Source of the DNA: Myroides sp. WP-1
GTDB taxonomy: Bacteria > Bacteroidota > Bacteroidia > Flavobacteriales > Flavobacteriaceae
Assembly: GCF_014145635.1 (NCBI RefSeq)
Contig: NZ_JACHTC010000005.1
Span: 124,001-188,000 of the forward strand
DNA length: 64,000 nt
Direction: 5' to 3'
This document shows, piece after piece, positions 1 through 8,032 of the stretch. A program made the translations under genes and the position numbers. The notes below the pieces were generated by a model. That model was not told the DNA's origin and made no database searches. It worked only from the letters and a program-made list of their open reading frames with translations. How positions within the stretch are numbered: the first letter of the stretch is position 1; every line of letters begins with the position of its first letter.

Positions 1-829
1 CGTATCGTTCTGCTAAGGGGATGAAATTGACAGTAAAAAATGGACAACACACCAAGGGATTTGCTTTGTTTTCCAGTTTATCATACGTAAGTACTACCTG
101 TTTTTTCTCGTAATTAATGGCTTTTAACGCCAAATCTACATGTAATTCTCTTGTTTGTCCTTCACTATCCATCCTATCCCAATCGTATACGCGATAAGTA
201 ATATCAGATGTTTGCTGAATTTCAGCGAGTAATACGCCTCCGCCAATGGCGTGAACCGTTCCTGTTTGTATAAAAAAAGCATCTCCTTTTTTTACGGGAA
301 TCTCATTTAAAATAGAAGGAAGTGTTTTGGCACTCAGATGTTGTAAGTAATCCTCTTGCGTGACTCCCTCTTTAAAGTCGACAACAACTCTAGCTTCAGG
401 ATCTGCCTGCATGACATACCACATTTCTGTTTTACCTAATGAGTTGTGTCTTTCCTTTGCCAATTCATCATTGGGATGTAACTGAATAGACAAGTCTTCC
501 TTGGCGTCTAAAAACTTAAACAGCAGGGGAAACTGATACCCAAATGTTGTTACAATAGAAGACCCTAAAACATCCATTGGATAAGTTTTAATCAGTTCTT
601 CTAAGCTTTGTCCTTTATAACAACCATTTGAAACAAGACTAACATTTTCTGGAACATTTGAAATTTCCCAACTTTCTCCAACGGAATCAGAAATCTGCTG
701 TTTACCTAAAACAGTATGCAATTTCTTCCCTCCCCAAATTCTATCTTTTAGGATGGGTTCGAACATCATTGGATATGGTATAAAACTCATAGGCTTAACT
801 TCTTCCTCATTTTGCGATAGTCTATCCAT
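1..829 (-). CDS. manA: mannose-6-phosphate isomerase, class I (partial, C-terminus off window)
   Basis: Type I phosphomannose isomerase, which interconverts mannose-6-phosphate and fructose-6-phosphate in the cytoplasm. Reading the minus strand from ATG 829 gives 276 open codons that run off the left edge, so the 3' end is missing. The zinc-site motif QLHPND, the segment DAFFIQTGTVHAIGGG and the later YRVYDWDR segment are typical of the family. A second in-frame ATG at 790 (MSFIPYP) is an equally good start, because the 13 residues before it are polar and unusual for the family. It lies 57 nt after queD and is probably the last gene of an idi-queD-manA run. The identification is firm; the start is not. 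Confidence 0.9.
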   Translation of the reverse strand, partial: MDRLSQNEEEVKPMSFIPYPMMFEPILKDRIWGGKKLHTVLGKQQISDSVGESWEISNVPENVSLVSNGCYKGQSLEELIKTYPMDVLGSSIVTTFGYQFPLLFKFLDAKEDLSIQLHPNDELAKERHNSLGKTEMWYVMQADPEARVVVDFKEGVTQEDYLQHLSAKTLPSILNEIPVKKGDAFFIQTGTVHAIGGGVLLAEIQQTSDITYRVYDWDRMDSEGQTRELHVDLALKAINYEKKQVVLTYDKLENKANPLVCCPFFTVNFIPLAERY

Positions 830-886
830 AGGTTTATCGCTTAAAACAAGACGCAAATGTACAACTTTTAATGGATTCTATGCATG

Positions 887-1303
887 TTAAATCCCCTCCC
901 CTTTAAAAGTTACAAAGTTTCTAGAAGTTTCATACAAAACCACCTCCAAATCTTTGTCTTTTTCAATAAAAGGCCTCAATTTTTGCCAAATTACTACAGC
1001 TATATACTCAGCTGTAGGAATGAGATGTTTAAATTCTTTCACATCTAAGTTTAGGTTTTTATGATCAAACGCCTCTTCAATCTCTGCTTTGATCAAATCT
1101 GAAAGTATTTTAAGATCCATGACAAACCCTGTTTCCGGATCTACTTCTCCAGTTACATTGACGATTAATTCGTAATTATGTCCATGAAAATTAGGATTAT
1201 TGCACTTGCCAAACACAGCCTGATTCTTTTCGTCCGACCAATCGGAACGATGCAATCGATGTGCTGCATTAAAATGTGCTTTTCGGCTTACTGTTAATCT
1301 CAT
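887..1303 (-). CDS. queD: 6-carboxy-5,6,7,8-tetrahydropterin synthase / 6-pyruvoyl-tetrahydropterin synthase family
   Basis: A 138-residue PTPS/QueD-family enzyme, which in bacteria usually converts dihydroneopterin triphosphate to carboxytetrahydropterin on the way to queuosine. Zinc ligands are visible as the His in FNAAHRL near the N-terminus and the HGHNY pair; a CxxxxFHGH arrangement (GKCNNPNFHGHNY) supplies the catalytic Cys. The late ETSRNFVTF segment fits the substrate-binding Glu. Its length is normal for the family. It starts 6 nt after the idi stop, so the two are likely cotranscribed. A biopterin-type activity cannot be excluded from sequence alone. Confidence 0.88.
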   Translation of the reverse strand: MRLTVSRKAHFNAAHRLHRSDWSDEKNQAVFGKCNNPNFHGHNYELIVNVTGEVDPETGFVMDLKILSDLIKAEIEEAFDHKNLNLDVKEFKHLIPTAEYIAVVIWQKLRPFIEKDKDLEVVLYETSRNFVTFKGEGI

Positions 1304-1309
1304 GCTGTT

Positions 1310-1837
1310 TTATTTTTTATGCGCTTCGATGTGGGGATAAAATTTGGCAAATATGATTTTAAACCATGCTGTATAAAGGTGCGGATTTACTTCCATATCA
1401 TTTTTCACCTCTTCAATACCCATCCATTTCCAAGCTTCTACTTCTTCAGGGTTAATAATAGGTTCGTCATTGTAATACCCAATCATCACATGGTCAAATT
1501 CATGTTCTGTTAGTCCGTTGTCAAACGGTGCTTTATAGATAAAATGAAAAACGTCTTTCAAGGCTACCTCAAATCCCATTTCTTCTCTCAAACGGCGTTT
1601 CCCTGCTTCAATATTCGTTTCTCCAACTCTCTGATGACTACAACAAGTGTTTGCCCATAACAACGGTGAATGATACTTCTGTGCAGCACGTTGTTGTAAC
1701 ATAATCTCATTTTTATCATTCAAAATAAACACGGAAAATGCACGGTGCAACAAAGCTTTTTCATGGGCTTCTTGTTTACCCATGGTACCTACTTGTTCAT
1801 CTTGCTCGTTAACTAAAATCACTTGCTCTTCAATCAT
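1310..1837 (-). CDS. idi: isopentenyl-diphosphate delta-isomerase, type I
   Basis: Nudix-fold enzyme that interconverts IPP and DMAPP for isoprenoid synthesis. The family Cys is in ANTCCSHQR and the Nudix-like acidic helix in RRLREEMGFE; the late EVEAWKWM segment is also characteristic. The reading frame is open up to 1894, but the first 19 residues of that longer form are not family-like. ATG 1837 (MIEEQVILVNEQ) is therefore taken as the start, giving 175 residues, the usual length. It appears to be the first gene of a minus-strand run with queD and manA. Confidence 0.93.
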   Translation of the reverse strand: MIEEQVILVNEQDEQVGTMGKQEAHEKALLHRAFSVFILNDKNEIMLQQRAAQKYHSPLLWANTCCSHQRVGETNIEAGKRRLREEMGFEVALKDVFHFIYKAPFDNGLTEHEFDHVMIGYYNDEPIINPEEVEAWKWMGIEEVKNDMEVNPHLYTAWFKIIFAKFYPHIEAHKK

Positions 1838-2005
1838 ACCTAGTGTTACTTTTATTTTACTTCCAAAAGTACAAAAAACAAAATAGTAAACCAATGACGA
1901 AAAAGAGTTTAAAGACCTCCCTAAACTACTTCTTCTTTTAAAGATCTTTTCGTTTACGTTTTAGGTCCGATACAATTTAGTTACCTTTGAGGTTTTACAC
2001 TAGTC

Positions 2006-2245
2006 ATGGAGAGATTAATTAAACTTATTTGGGATTTTCGCGGTCCTGATGCTGAAAGAATAGCAGAGCATCACGTGATTCACTTGCGTGAATATGTGGC
2101 TTTAGAAAAACTTCCTTTAACACTTATGGATAAAGAGGTCATCAATGAATTTCACGCTATTGCTTATTTGGTAGTCAATGATCAACAAATGAGAGCATTG
2201 AGAGACACTTTAAAACCGCATCGCGGTGAAGTATATGAACAATAA
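2006..2245 (+). CDS. small conserved hypothetical protein (79 aa)
   Basis: Not recognised as a named family. The product is 79 residues, mildly acidic, with no signal peptide or membrane segment. It is His-rich near the N-terminus (AEHHVIHLREY) and ends in a helical segment. It is a believable gene because it has an isolated start after about 170 nt without another gene, even codon use, and a strong terminator directly at its stop codon. The short histidine cluster could bind metal, but nothing else supports that. Most likely a lineage-specific cytosolic protein. Confidence 0.65.
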   Translation: MERLIKLIWDFRGPDAERIAEHHVIHLREYVALEKLPLTLMDKEVINEFHAIAYLVVNDQQMRALRDTLKPHRGEVYEQ

Positions 2246-2280
2246 AAAAAATGCCTATACAATTGTATAGGCATTTTTTT
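2244..2280. terminator. bidirectional intrinsic terminator
   Basis: A perfect palindrome (A-run, ATGCCTATAC, AATT, GTATAGGCAT, T-run) lies between the convergent small gene and recQ. With A and T tracts on both flanks it can end transcription from either side. Confidence 0.9.
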
Positions 2281-2292
2281 TATTTCATAGGC

Positions 2293-4488
2293 TTAATTTG
2301 CTTCCTTGGTAATAAATTGGATGCGCATTAATCGCAATTCATCCGTATCATATTCACCATCAAATTCTGCCATTGCTGTTTTAATATTATCCGATTCAGA
2401 ATCCATGAAGTAATCGTAAATTTCTTCTTGTTGCTCTTCATCCAGCACTTCATCCAGCCAATAATCGATATTTAATTTTGTTCCAGAATAGACAATCTGT
2501 TCCATTTCTTTCAATAGAGCATCCATATCCAGTCCTTTTGCTTTCGCAATATCATCTAAAGAGAGCTTTCTGTCCACACTTTGTATAATATACAACTTCA
2601 ACGCTGAATTTGCCCCAGTAGATTTCACGACTAGATCATCTGGTCTGATGATGTCATTTTCTTCGACATAGTTCTTAATTACATCGACAAAATCTTTTCC
2701 GAATTTTTTAGCCTTTCCATCGCTCACTCCGATGATATTAGCCATTTCTTCCAGTGTAATAGGATACTTCAAGCACATTTCTTCTAATGAGGGATCTTGA
2801 AATACTACAAATGGAGGAACTCCTGCTTTTTTGGCCACTTTTTTACGCAGATCTTTTAATAAATTAATCAACACTTGATCAATTATCACTTCTGCTTTTG
2901 GAGTATCACTTTCAACAACCGAATCGCCTTCTGCATATTCGTGATCTTCAGTCATCATAAAAGAAACCGGATGCTCCATAAAGTGTTCGCCCATTTCTGT
3001 CAGCTTCAATACACCGTAAGACTCAATGTCTTTTTTGAGGTATCCCGCCACATTTGCTTGGCGAATTAGCGCCAACCAAAAACGTTCATCTTGATGTTTT
3101 CCTATTCCAAAAAAAGGTTGTGTATCCGTTTTATTTACTTTCAAGAGTGCGTTTAACTTACCTAACAAGATAAACACAATCTCTTTGGTCTTGTATACTT
3201 GTTTGGTTTCTCCGATGATCTTCAACACTTTCTGAAGGTCTTCTTTTGCTTCACTCTTTTTCTTAGGATTTCTAACATTGTCATCCATGTCTGCTCCATC
3301 TCCATGCACTTCATCAAATTCCTCTCCAAAATAATGGAGTAAAAATTTACGTCTAGACATAGAGGTTTCAGCATAGGCTACTACTTCTTGCAATAGCGCT
3401 ATTCCTATTTCTTGCTCGGCAATTGGCTTACCTGCCATAAATTTTTCGAGCTTTTCGATATCTTTATATGAATAATAGGCCAAACAATATCCTTCTCCTC
3501 CATCTCGTCCAGCTCGTCCAGTTTCTTGATAATAGCTTTCTAGAGACTTAGGAATATCGTGATGAATAACATAACGCACATCTGGTTTATCAATCCCCAT
3601 TCCAAAGGCGATAGTAGCTACCACAACATCTACATCTTCCATTAAAAACATGTCTTGATGTTTAGCTCTCGTCTTTGCATCTAACCCCGCATGATAAGGT
3701 ACAGCACTAATACCGTTTACTTGCAAAACATTGGAGATCTCCTCTACTTTCTTTCTGCTTAAACAGTAAATCACACCCGATTTACCTTTGCGTTGCTTGA
3801 TAAAGCGAATAATATCACTTTCTATATTTTTCGTTTTGGGTTTTACTTCATAATATAGATTGGGTCTATTAAATGAAGCTTTGAAAACATTAGCATTTGG
3901 GATCTCTAAGTTTTTCAGAATATCTTCCTGTACTTTTGGAGTAGCTGTAGCAGTTAAACCAATAATAGGAATATCGCCTAATTGTCGGATAATATTCCTT
4001 AAATTTCTATATTCGGGTCTAAAATCGTGTCCCCATTCGGAAATACAATGCGCCTCATCAATCGCAACAAACGATAGTTTTACTTCTTGAAGAAAATTCA
4101 CATATTCTTCTTTTGTCAATGATTCTGGGGCTACATATAACAGTTTTGTTATTCCTTGTTTAATATCTTCTTTCACCTGATTTACTTCTGTTTTGGTCAA
4201 AGAAGAGTTTAAAACATGGGCAATTCCTTGCTCAGTTGACAAGCTGCGAATAGCATCAACTTGATTTTTCATCAGAGCGATCAACGGAGAGACAACGATA
4301 GCAGTACCGTCTAAAACCAATGCAGGTAATTGATAGCAAAGTGATTTACCACCACCTGTAGGCATAATCACAAATGTATTGTGCCCGGAGATAATACTTT
4401 TCACCACGTCTTCTTGAAGACCCTTAAACTGAGAAAAGCCAAAAAATCTCTTTAACTCTTTGTGCAAGTCAATTTCAATTGATTTCAT
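2293..4488 (-). CDS. recQ: ATP-dependent DNA helicase RecQ
   Basis: A 731-residue 3'-5' DNA helicase acting in recombination and fork repair. The Walker A motif TGGGKSLCYQLP is near residues 44-54 and the DEAH box (AIDEAHCISEWGHDFRPEY) near 145. Motif VI appears as YYQETGRAGRDG. The helicase core is followed by an RQC-like region and a C-terminal HRDC-like helical domain around residues 530-610. The tail is longer than in E. coli RecQ (about 610 residues) and very acidic (DEEQQEEIYDYF), a pattern usual in Bacteroidota. It is convergent with the 79-aa gene and divergent from kdsD, only 9 nt from the first ATG of that frame. Confidence 0.96.
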   Translation of the reverse strand: MKSIEIDLHKELKRFFGFSQFKGLQEDVVKSIISGHNTFVIMPTGGGKSLCYQLPALVLDGTAIVVSPLIALMKNQVDAIRSLSTEQGIAHVLNSSLTKTEVNQVKEDIKQGITKLLYVAPESLTKEEYVNFLQEVKLSFVAIDEAHCISEWGHDFRPEYRNLRNIIRQLGDIPIIGLTATATPKVQEDILKNLEIPNANVFKASFNRPNLYYEVKPKTKNIESDIIRFIKQRKGKSGVIYCLSRKKVEEISNVLQVNGISAVPYHAGLDAKTRAKHQDMFLMEDVDVVVATIAFGMGIDKPDVRYVIHHDIPKSLESYYQETGRAGRDGGEGYCLAYYSYKDIEKLEKFMAGKPIAEQEIGIALLQEVVAYAETSMSRRKFLLHYFGEEFDEVHGDGADMDDNVRNPKKKSEAKEDLQKVLKIIGETKQVYKTKEIVFILLGKLNALLKVNKTDTQPFFGIGKHQDERFWLALIRQANVAGYLKKDIESYGVLKLTEMGEHFMEHPVSFMMTEDHEYAEGDSVVESDTPKAEVIIDQVLINLLKDLRKKVAKKAGVPPFVVFQDPSLEEMCLKYPITLEEMANIIGVSDGKAKKFGKDFVDVIKNYVEENDIIRPDDLVVKSTGANSALKLYIIQSVDRKLSLDDIAKAKGLDMDALLKEMEQIVYSGTKLNIDYWLDEVLDEEQQEEIYDYFMDSESDNIKTAMAEFDGEYDTDELRLMRIQFITKEAN

Positions 4489-4510
4489 TATTTTTGTATG
4501 GTATTTTACA

Positions 4511-4518
4511 TAAATTTG
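4511..4518 (+). promoter_or_regulatory. candidate -7 box (TAAATTTG) for kdsD-tatC-lptB
   Basis: TAAATTTG is an exact match to the Bacteroidota -7 consensus TAnnTTTG. A TTTG at 4493-4496 could act as -33 element, but the spacer is shorter than usual. Transcription from here would begin near 4525, downstream of the ATG at 4498, which argues for the later start chosen for kdsD. Confidence 0.5.
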
Positions 4519-4578
4519 CAGTACCTAAAGATAATAATTTTCTTTGGTGCAATCCTAATATTTAACATTCTCGTCATT

Positions 4579-5544
4579 TTGAATACATCTACAACTATAT
4601 TACAGCGAGCAAAACAAACTTTACTATCTGAAAGTGAAAGCATTAAAAAGCTTATCGATTATTTAACGGAAGACTTCTCGGCGGCTGTACAAACCATCTT
4701 GGCTTGTAAAGGGCGTGTAGTAGTTACAGGGATTGGTAAAAGTGCGTTAATCGGCAGCAAAATTGTTGCAACCTTCAACTCCACTGGAACTCCTTCGCTT
4801 TTTATGCATGCATCAGAAGCTGTTCACGGAGACTTAGGTTTACTTCAACCCAATGATTGCGTTATTTGTATCTCGAATAGTGGAAATAGTCCCGAAATAA
4901 AAGTATTGACTCCTCTACTAAAGCGCTTTGGCAATACGCTCATCGCAATCACGGCCAATGAACAATCTTTTTTAGGAAAAAACGCCGATTACGTTTTACT
5001 TTCTAAAGTAGATCGCGAATCAGATCCGAATAATTTAGCTCCAATGGATAGCACCACTGCGCAACTAGTCTTAGGTGACGCATTAGCCGCTTGTTTAATC
5101 GAATGCAGAAATTTCACTGCCAATGATTTTGCTCTTTATCACCCAGGAGGTGCCTTAGGTAAGAAATTACTCCTTTTGGTTCAAGACATCTTAAACAACG
5201 AAAACAAACCTATGGTACGTCCGGATTCTTCAATTAAAGAAGTAATCGTAGAAATTTCTCAGAAGCGTTTAGGAGTGACTGCCGTTATAGATCAAAACAA
5301 GTTGATTGGTATTATTACAGATGGAGATTTACGTCGAATGTTGCAAAACAACACTAGTTTTGAGAATATTCAAGCTAAAGATATCATGAGTATCAACCCT
5401 AAAACGATTGAATCTGACCAGCTTGTTTCCAAAGCCTTATCTGCGTTAGAAGACAATTCAATCACACAGTTAATTGTTACAAACAAAGGCGAATACCAAG
5501 GTATTATCCATTTACACGATATTTTAAAAGAAGGAATAGTATAA
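4579..5544 (+). CDS. kdsD: D-arabinose 5-phosphate isomerase, KpsF/GutQ family
   Basis: Converts ribulose-5-phosphate to arabinose-5-phosphate, the first step to Kdo of lipopolysaccharide. An SIS domain (VVTGIGKSALIGSKI; ISNSGNSPEI; PMDSTTAQL) is followed by two CBS domains (residues about 200-320, e.g. IITDGDLRRML). The open frame reaches ATG 4498, but its first 27 residues form a hydrophobic stretch foreign to this cytosolic family. A TTG at 4579 gives 321 residues, the normal length, and lies behind the candidate promoter. It sits 3 nt before tatC. The function is firm; the non-ATG start is an inference. Confidence 0.88.
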   Translation: MNTSTTILQRAKQTLLSESESIKKLIDYLTEDFSAAVQTILACKGRVVVTGIGKSALIGSKIVATFNSTGTPSLFMHASEAVHGDLGLLQPNDCVICISNSGNSPEIKVLTPLLKRFGNTLIAITANEQSFLGKNADYVLLSKVDRESDPNNLAPMDSTTAQLVLGDALAACLIECRNFTANDFALYHPGGALGKKLLLLVQDILNNENKPMVRPDSSIKEVIVEISQKRLGVTAVIDQNKLIGIITDGDLRRMLQNNTSFENIQAKDIMSINPKTIESDQLVSKALSALEDNSITQLIVTNKGEYQGIIHLHDILKEGIV

Positions 5545-5547
5545 CCA

Positions 5548-6387
5548 ATGGCAAAACAAAAAAACTCAGAAAAGGCAATGTCCTTTTTAGACCATTTAGA
5601 AGAATTAAGATGGCTTTTAATACGCTCTTCTGTTTTCATTTTAGGAGGAGGTATTGTAGCTTTCTTTTTCAGAGATTTCATTTTTAATCAAATTATCTTC
5701 GGTCCTAAAAATAGCGATTTCATTACCTATCAATTCTTTTGTAAAATCGCACAAAAATTTAATTTTGACGATAGTTTTTGTCAACAAGAACTTCCATTCG
5801 AAATTCAAAATAGAACCATGGATGGGCAATTCTCTGTGATGATGTGGACGTGCATTACTGCAGGTTTTATCATTTCAGTTCCTTTTATCTTACGAGAAAT
5901 CTGGAAATTTATTAGCCCAGCCCTCTATACGAAAGAAAAAAAATACGCCAAATTCTTTATTATTGTTTCGTCATTTTTATTCTTTTTAGGTGTTTTATTC
6001 GGTTATTATGTAATCACTCCCTTATCGATTAACTTTTTAGTTAACCTACAAGTGAGTGATATCGTAAAGAATGATATTGATATCAATTCGTATATCGGCT
6101 TAGTGAAGACAACGTCATTAGCCTGTGGTCTTATTTTTGAACTACCTATTATCATGTATTTCTTATCCGTACTAGGCTTAGTAACTCCACAATTCTTAAG
6201 AGAATACAGAAAATATGCAATTGTTTTAATTCTAATTTTGGCAGCGATTATCACACCTCCAGATGTAATAAGCCAAATTATCGTATCGATCCCTTTATTA
6301 ATTCTGTATGAAATTAGTATTTATATCTCTAAATTTGTTCAGAAGAAACCTAAAACAGAAGCTTTAGAAGCGCATAAAAAGGACTAA
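5548..6387 (+). CDS. tatC: twin-arginine translocase subunit TatC
   Basis: Multispanning inner-membrane receptor of the Tat pathway for folded proteins. The N-terminal MSFLDHLEELRW segment is the signature cytoplasmic region that contacts the twin-arginine signal. Six hydrophobic segments can be traced, with the conserved FxxPAL-like ISPALYTKEKKYA between them. Its 279 residues are slightly more than usual because of an insertion between the first two membrane segments (about residues 50-90). It lies between kdsD (3 nt) and lptB (2 nt), so it is translated as part of one operon. No tatA is seen in the window. Confidence 0.95.
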   Translation: MAKQKNSEKAMSFLDHLEELRWLLIRSSVFILGGGIVAFFFRDFIFNQIIFGPKNSDFITYQFFCKIAQKFNFDDSFCQQELPFEIQNRTMDGQFSVMMWTCITAGFIISVPFILREIWKFISPALYTKEKKYAKFFIIVSSFLFFLGVLFGYYVITPLSINFLVNLQVSDIVKNDIDINSYIGLVKTTSLACGLIFELPIIMYFLSVLGLVTPQFLREYRKYAIVLILILAAIITPPDVISQIIVSIPLLILYEISIYISKFVQKKPKTEALEAHKKD

Positions 6388-6389
6388 TC

Positions 6390-7133
6390 ATGAAATTAAG
6401 AGCAGACAATATTGTCAAGATATACAAGAAAAGGAAAGTCGTAAAAGGAGTTTCTGTTGAAGTAAATCAAGGAGAAATTGTAGGTCTATTAGGCCCCAAT
6501 GGAGCGGGAAAGACAACGTCATTTTACATGATAGTTGGTTTAGTAAAGCCCAATCTAGGTCATATTTATTTAGACAATATGGATATCACCAATTTCCCGA
6601 TGTACAAACGAGGACAACATGGTATTGGATATCTTGCACAAGAGCCATCCGTATTTAGAAAGCTCAGCATTGAAGATAATATTCTCAGTGTTTTACAGTT
6701 GACTAAATTGTCGAAGCAAGAACAAGTTGCAAAGATGGAATCGTTAATTGCTGAATTCAATTTAGAACACATTCGAACGAATCGTGGAGATCTACTTTCA
6801 GGAGGAGAACGTCGAAGAACAGAAATTGCTCGTGCATTAGCTACTGATCCAAAGTTCATTTTATTAGATGAACCATTCGCAGGTGTTGACCCTGTAGCAG
6901 TAGAGGACATTCAACGTATTGTAGCCAAATTAAAAAACAAAAACATTGGCATTTTAATTACGGATCACAACGTACAGGAAACACTAGCCATTACAGATAA
7001 AACCTACTTAATGTTTGAAGGAGGAATTTTGAAAGCCGGAATTCCAGAAGAACTTGCAGAAGACGAAATGGTTAGAAAAGTATATTTAGGTCAAAACTTT
7101 GAATTACGTAAAAAGAAATTAGAGTTTGATTAG
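6390..7133 (+). CDS. lptB: LPS export ABC transporter ATP-binding protein
   Basis: ATPase that powers LptFG-driven extraction of lipopolysaccharide from the inner membrane. Visible motifs are Walker A GPNGAGKTT, the Q-loop YLAQEPSVFR, the signature LSGGERRR, Walker B FILLDEPFAGVD and the switch His in ITDHNV. The 247-residue length and the family-typical wording around the Q-loop separate it from amino-acid transporter ATPases. It closes the kdsD-tatC-lptB operon, a sensible link between Kdo supply and LPS export. Confidence 0.95.
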   Translation: MKLRADNIVKIYKKRKVVKGVSVEVNQGEIVGLLGPNGAGKTTSFYMIVGLVKPNLGHIYLDNMDITNFPMYKRGQHGIGYLAQEPSVFRKLSIEDNILSVLQLTKLSKQEQVAKMESLIAEFNLEHIRTNRGDLLSGGERRRTEIARALATDPKFILLDEPFAGVDPVAVEDIQRIVAKLKNKNIGILITDHNVQETLAITDKTYLMFEGGILKAGIPEELAEDEMVRKVYLGQNFELRKKKLEFD

Positions 7134-7222
7134 ATAAATTGTAAAAAAACTGATTTCAGCACTCTTTTACTTTAATTTGTAAAATATTGCTACTTTTACT
7201 TTTATTCGACTCAACAAAGTTC

Positions 7223-7230
7223 TATTTTTG
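7223..7230 (+). promoter_or_regulatory. candidate -7 box (TATTTTTG) for the wza-wzc pair
   Basis: Matches TAnnTTTG 14 nt before the ATG of the lipoprotein gene. No convincing -33 TTG lies at the usual distance, so this rests on the -7 element alone. Confidence 0.4.
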
Positions 7231-7244
7231 AAAAAAAATTAACA

Positions 7245-8027
7245 ATGAAATTAAGAAGCTTTTTTGTAGTGCTTTTGGTAGCAACTACTGTGTTTTTCTC
7301 TTCTTGTGCCTCAAGAGAATCGGTAGTATATTACCAAAATGTAGAGGATGTTTTAGCGAAAGACAATACAGTAAAACAATTTGAGACGTATTTACAACCC
7401 GATGATTTATTAATGATTATCGTTTCTGCTCAAGACAGAGAGGCTGCCGAACCCTTCAATTTAATCAACACTATGGTGACTAACTTGAACAACCAAGCGG
7501 GTGTAGGGTCTGCTCAACAGCAACTTTACTTAGTGGACAATAAAGGAAATATTGAATTTCCTGTTCTAGGTACTGTAAAAGTTAGTGGATTAACGAAAAA
7601 ACAAGCCACAGACTATTTAACAAGTGAAATTAGCAAATATATCATTCGCCCTATTGTAAACATGAGAATCATGAATTTCAAAATTACAGTACAAGGTGAG
7701 GTGAACCGTCCTGGTATTCACACTATTGTAAGCGAACGCCTAACGCTATCTGATGCTATTGCTCTTTCTGGTGACTTGACTGTTTACGGTAAAAGAAACA
7801 ACGTCTTAGTTATCCGCGAAGTAGAAGGCAAACGCATTCCGTATCGTGTTGACATGACAAAAGCTGATTTCATAACTTCCCCTTATTACTATTTGAATCA
7901 AAATGACATTGTATACGTAGAACCAAACAAAACAAAGATTAACTCATCTGTAGTTGGTCCAAACTTGAGTTTAGGTATCTCTGCGTTGTCCCTATTAGTA
8001 ACTATAATCGCATTAGCAGCTAAATAA
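7245..8027 (+). CDS. polysaccharide export outer-membrane lipoprotein (Wza/SLBB family)
   Basis: Outer-membrane channel component for exopolysaccharide or capsule export. A lipoprotein signal ends in SSC at about residue 21. It is followed by a Poly_export domain (YLQPDDLLMIIVSA) and an SLBB domain (VQGEVNRPGIHTIVSERLTL), and it ends in a hydrophobic helix (LGISALSLLVTIIALAA) that fits a membrane-crossing C-terminus. Its 260 residues match flavobacterial homologues, which are shorter than E. coli Wza. It lies 5 nt before the tyrosine kinase gene. No glycosyltransferases are in the window, so the sugar locus is elsewhere or off the edge. Confidence 0.9.
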   Translation: MKLRSFFVVLLVATTVFFSSCASRESVVYYQNVEDVLAKDNTVKQFETYLQPDDLLMIIVSAQDREAAEPFNLINTMVTNLNNQAGVGSAQQQLYLVDNKGNIEFPVLGTVKVSGLTKKQATDYLTSEISKYIIRPIVNMRIMNFKITVQGEVNRPGIHTIVSERLTLSDAIALSGDLTVYGKRNNVLVIREVEGKRIPYRVDMTKADFITSPYYYLNQNDIVYVEPNKTKINSSVVGPNLSLGISALSLLVTIIALAAK

Positions 8028-8032
8028 TAGAA

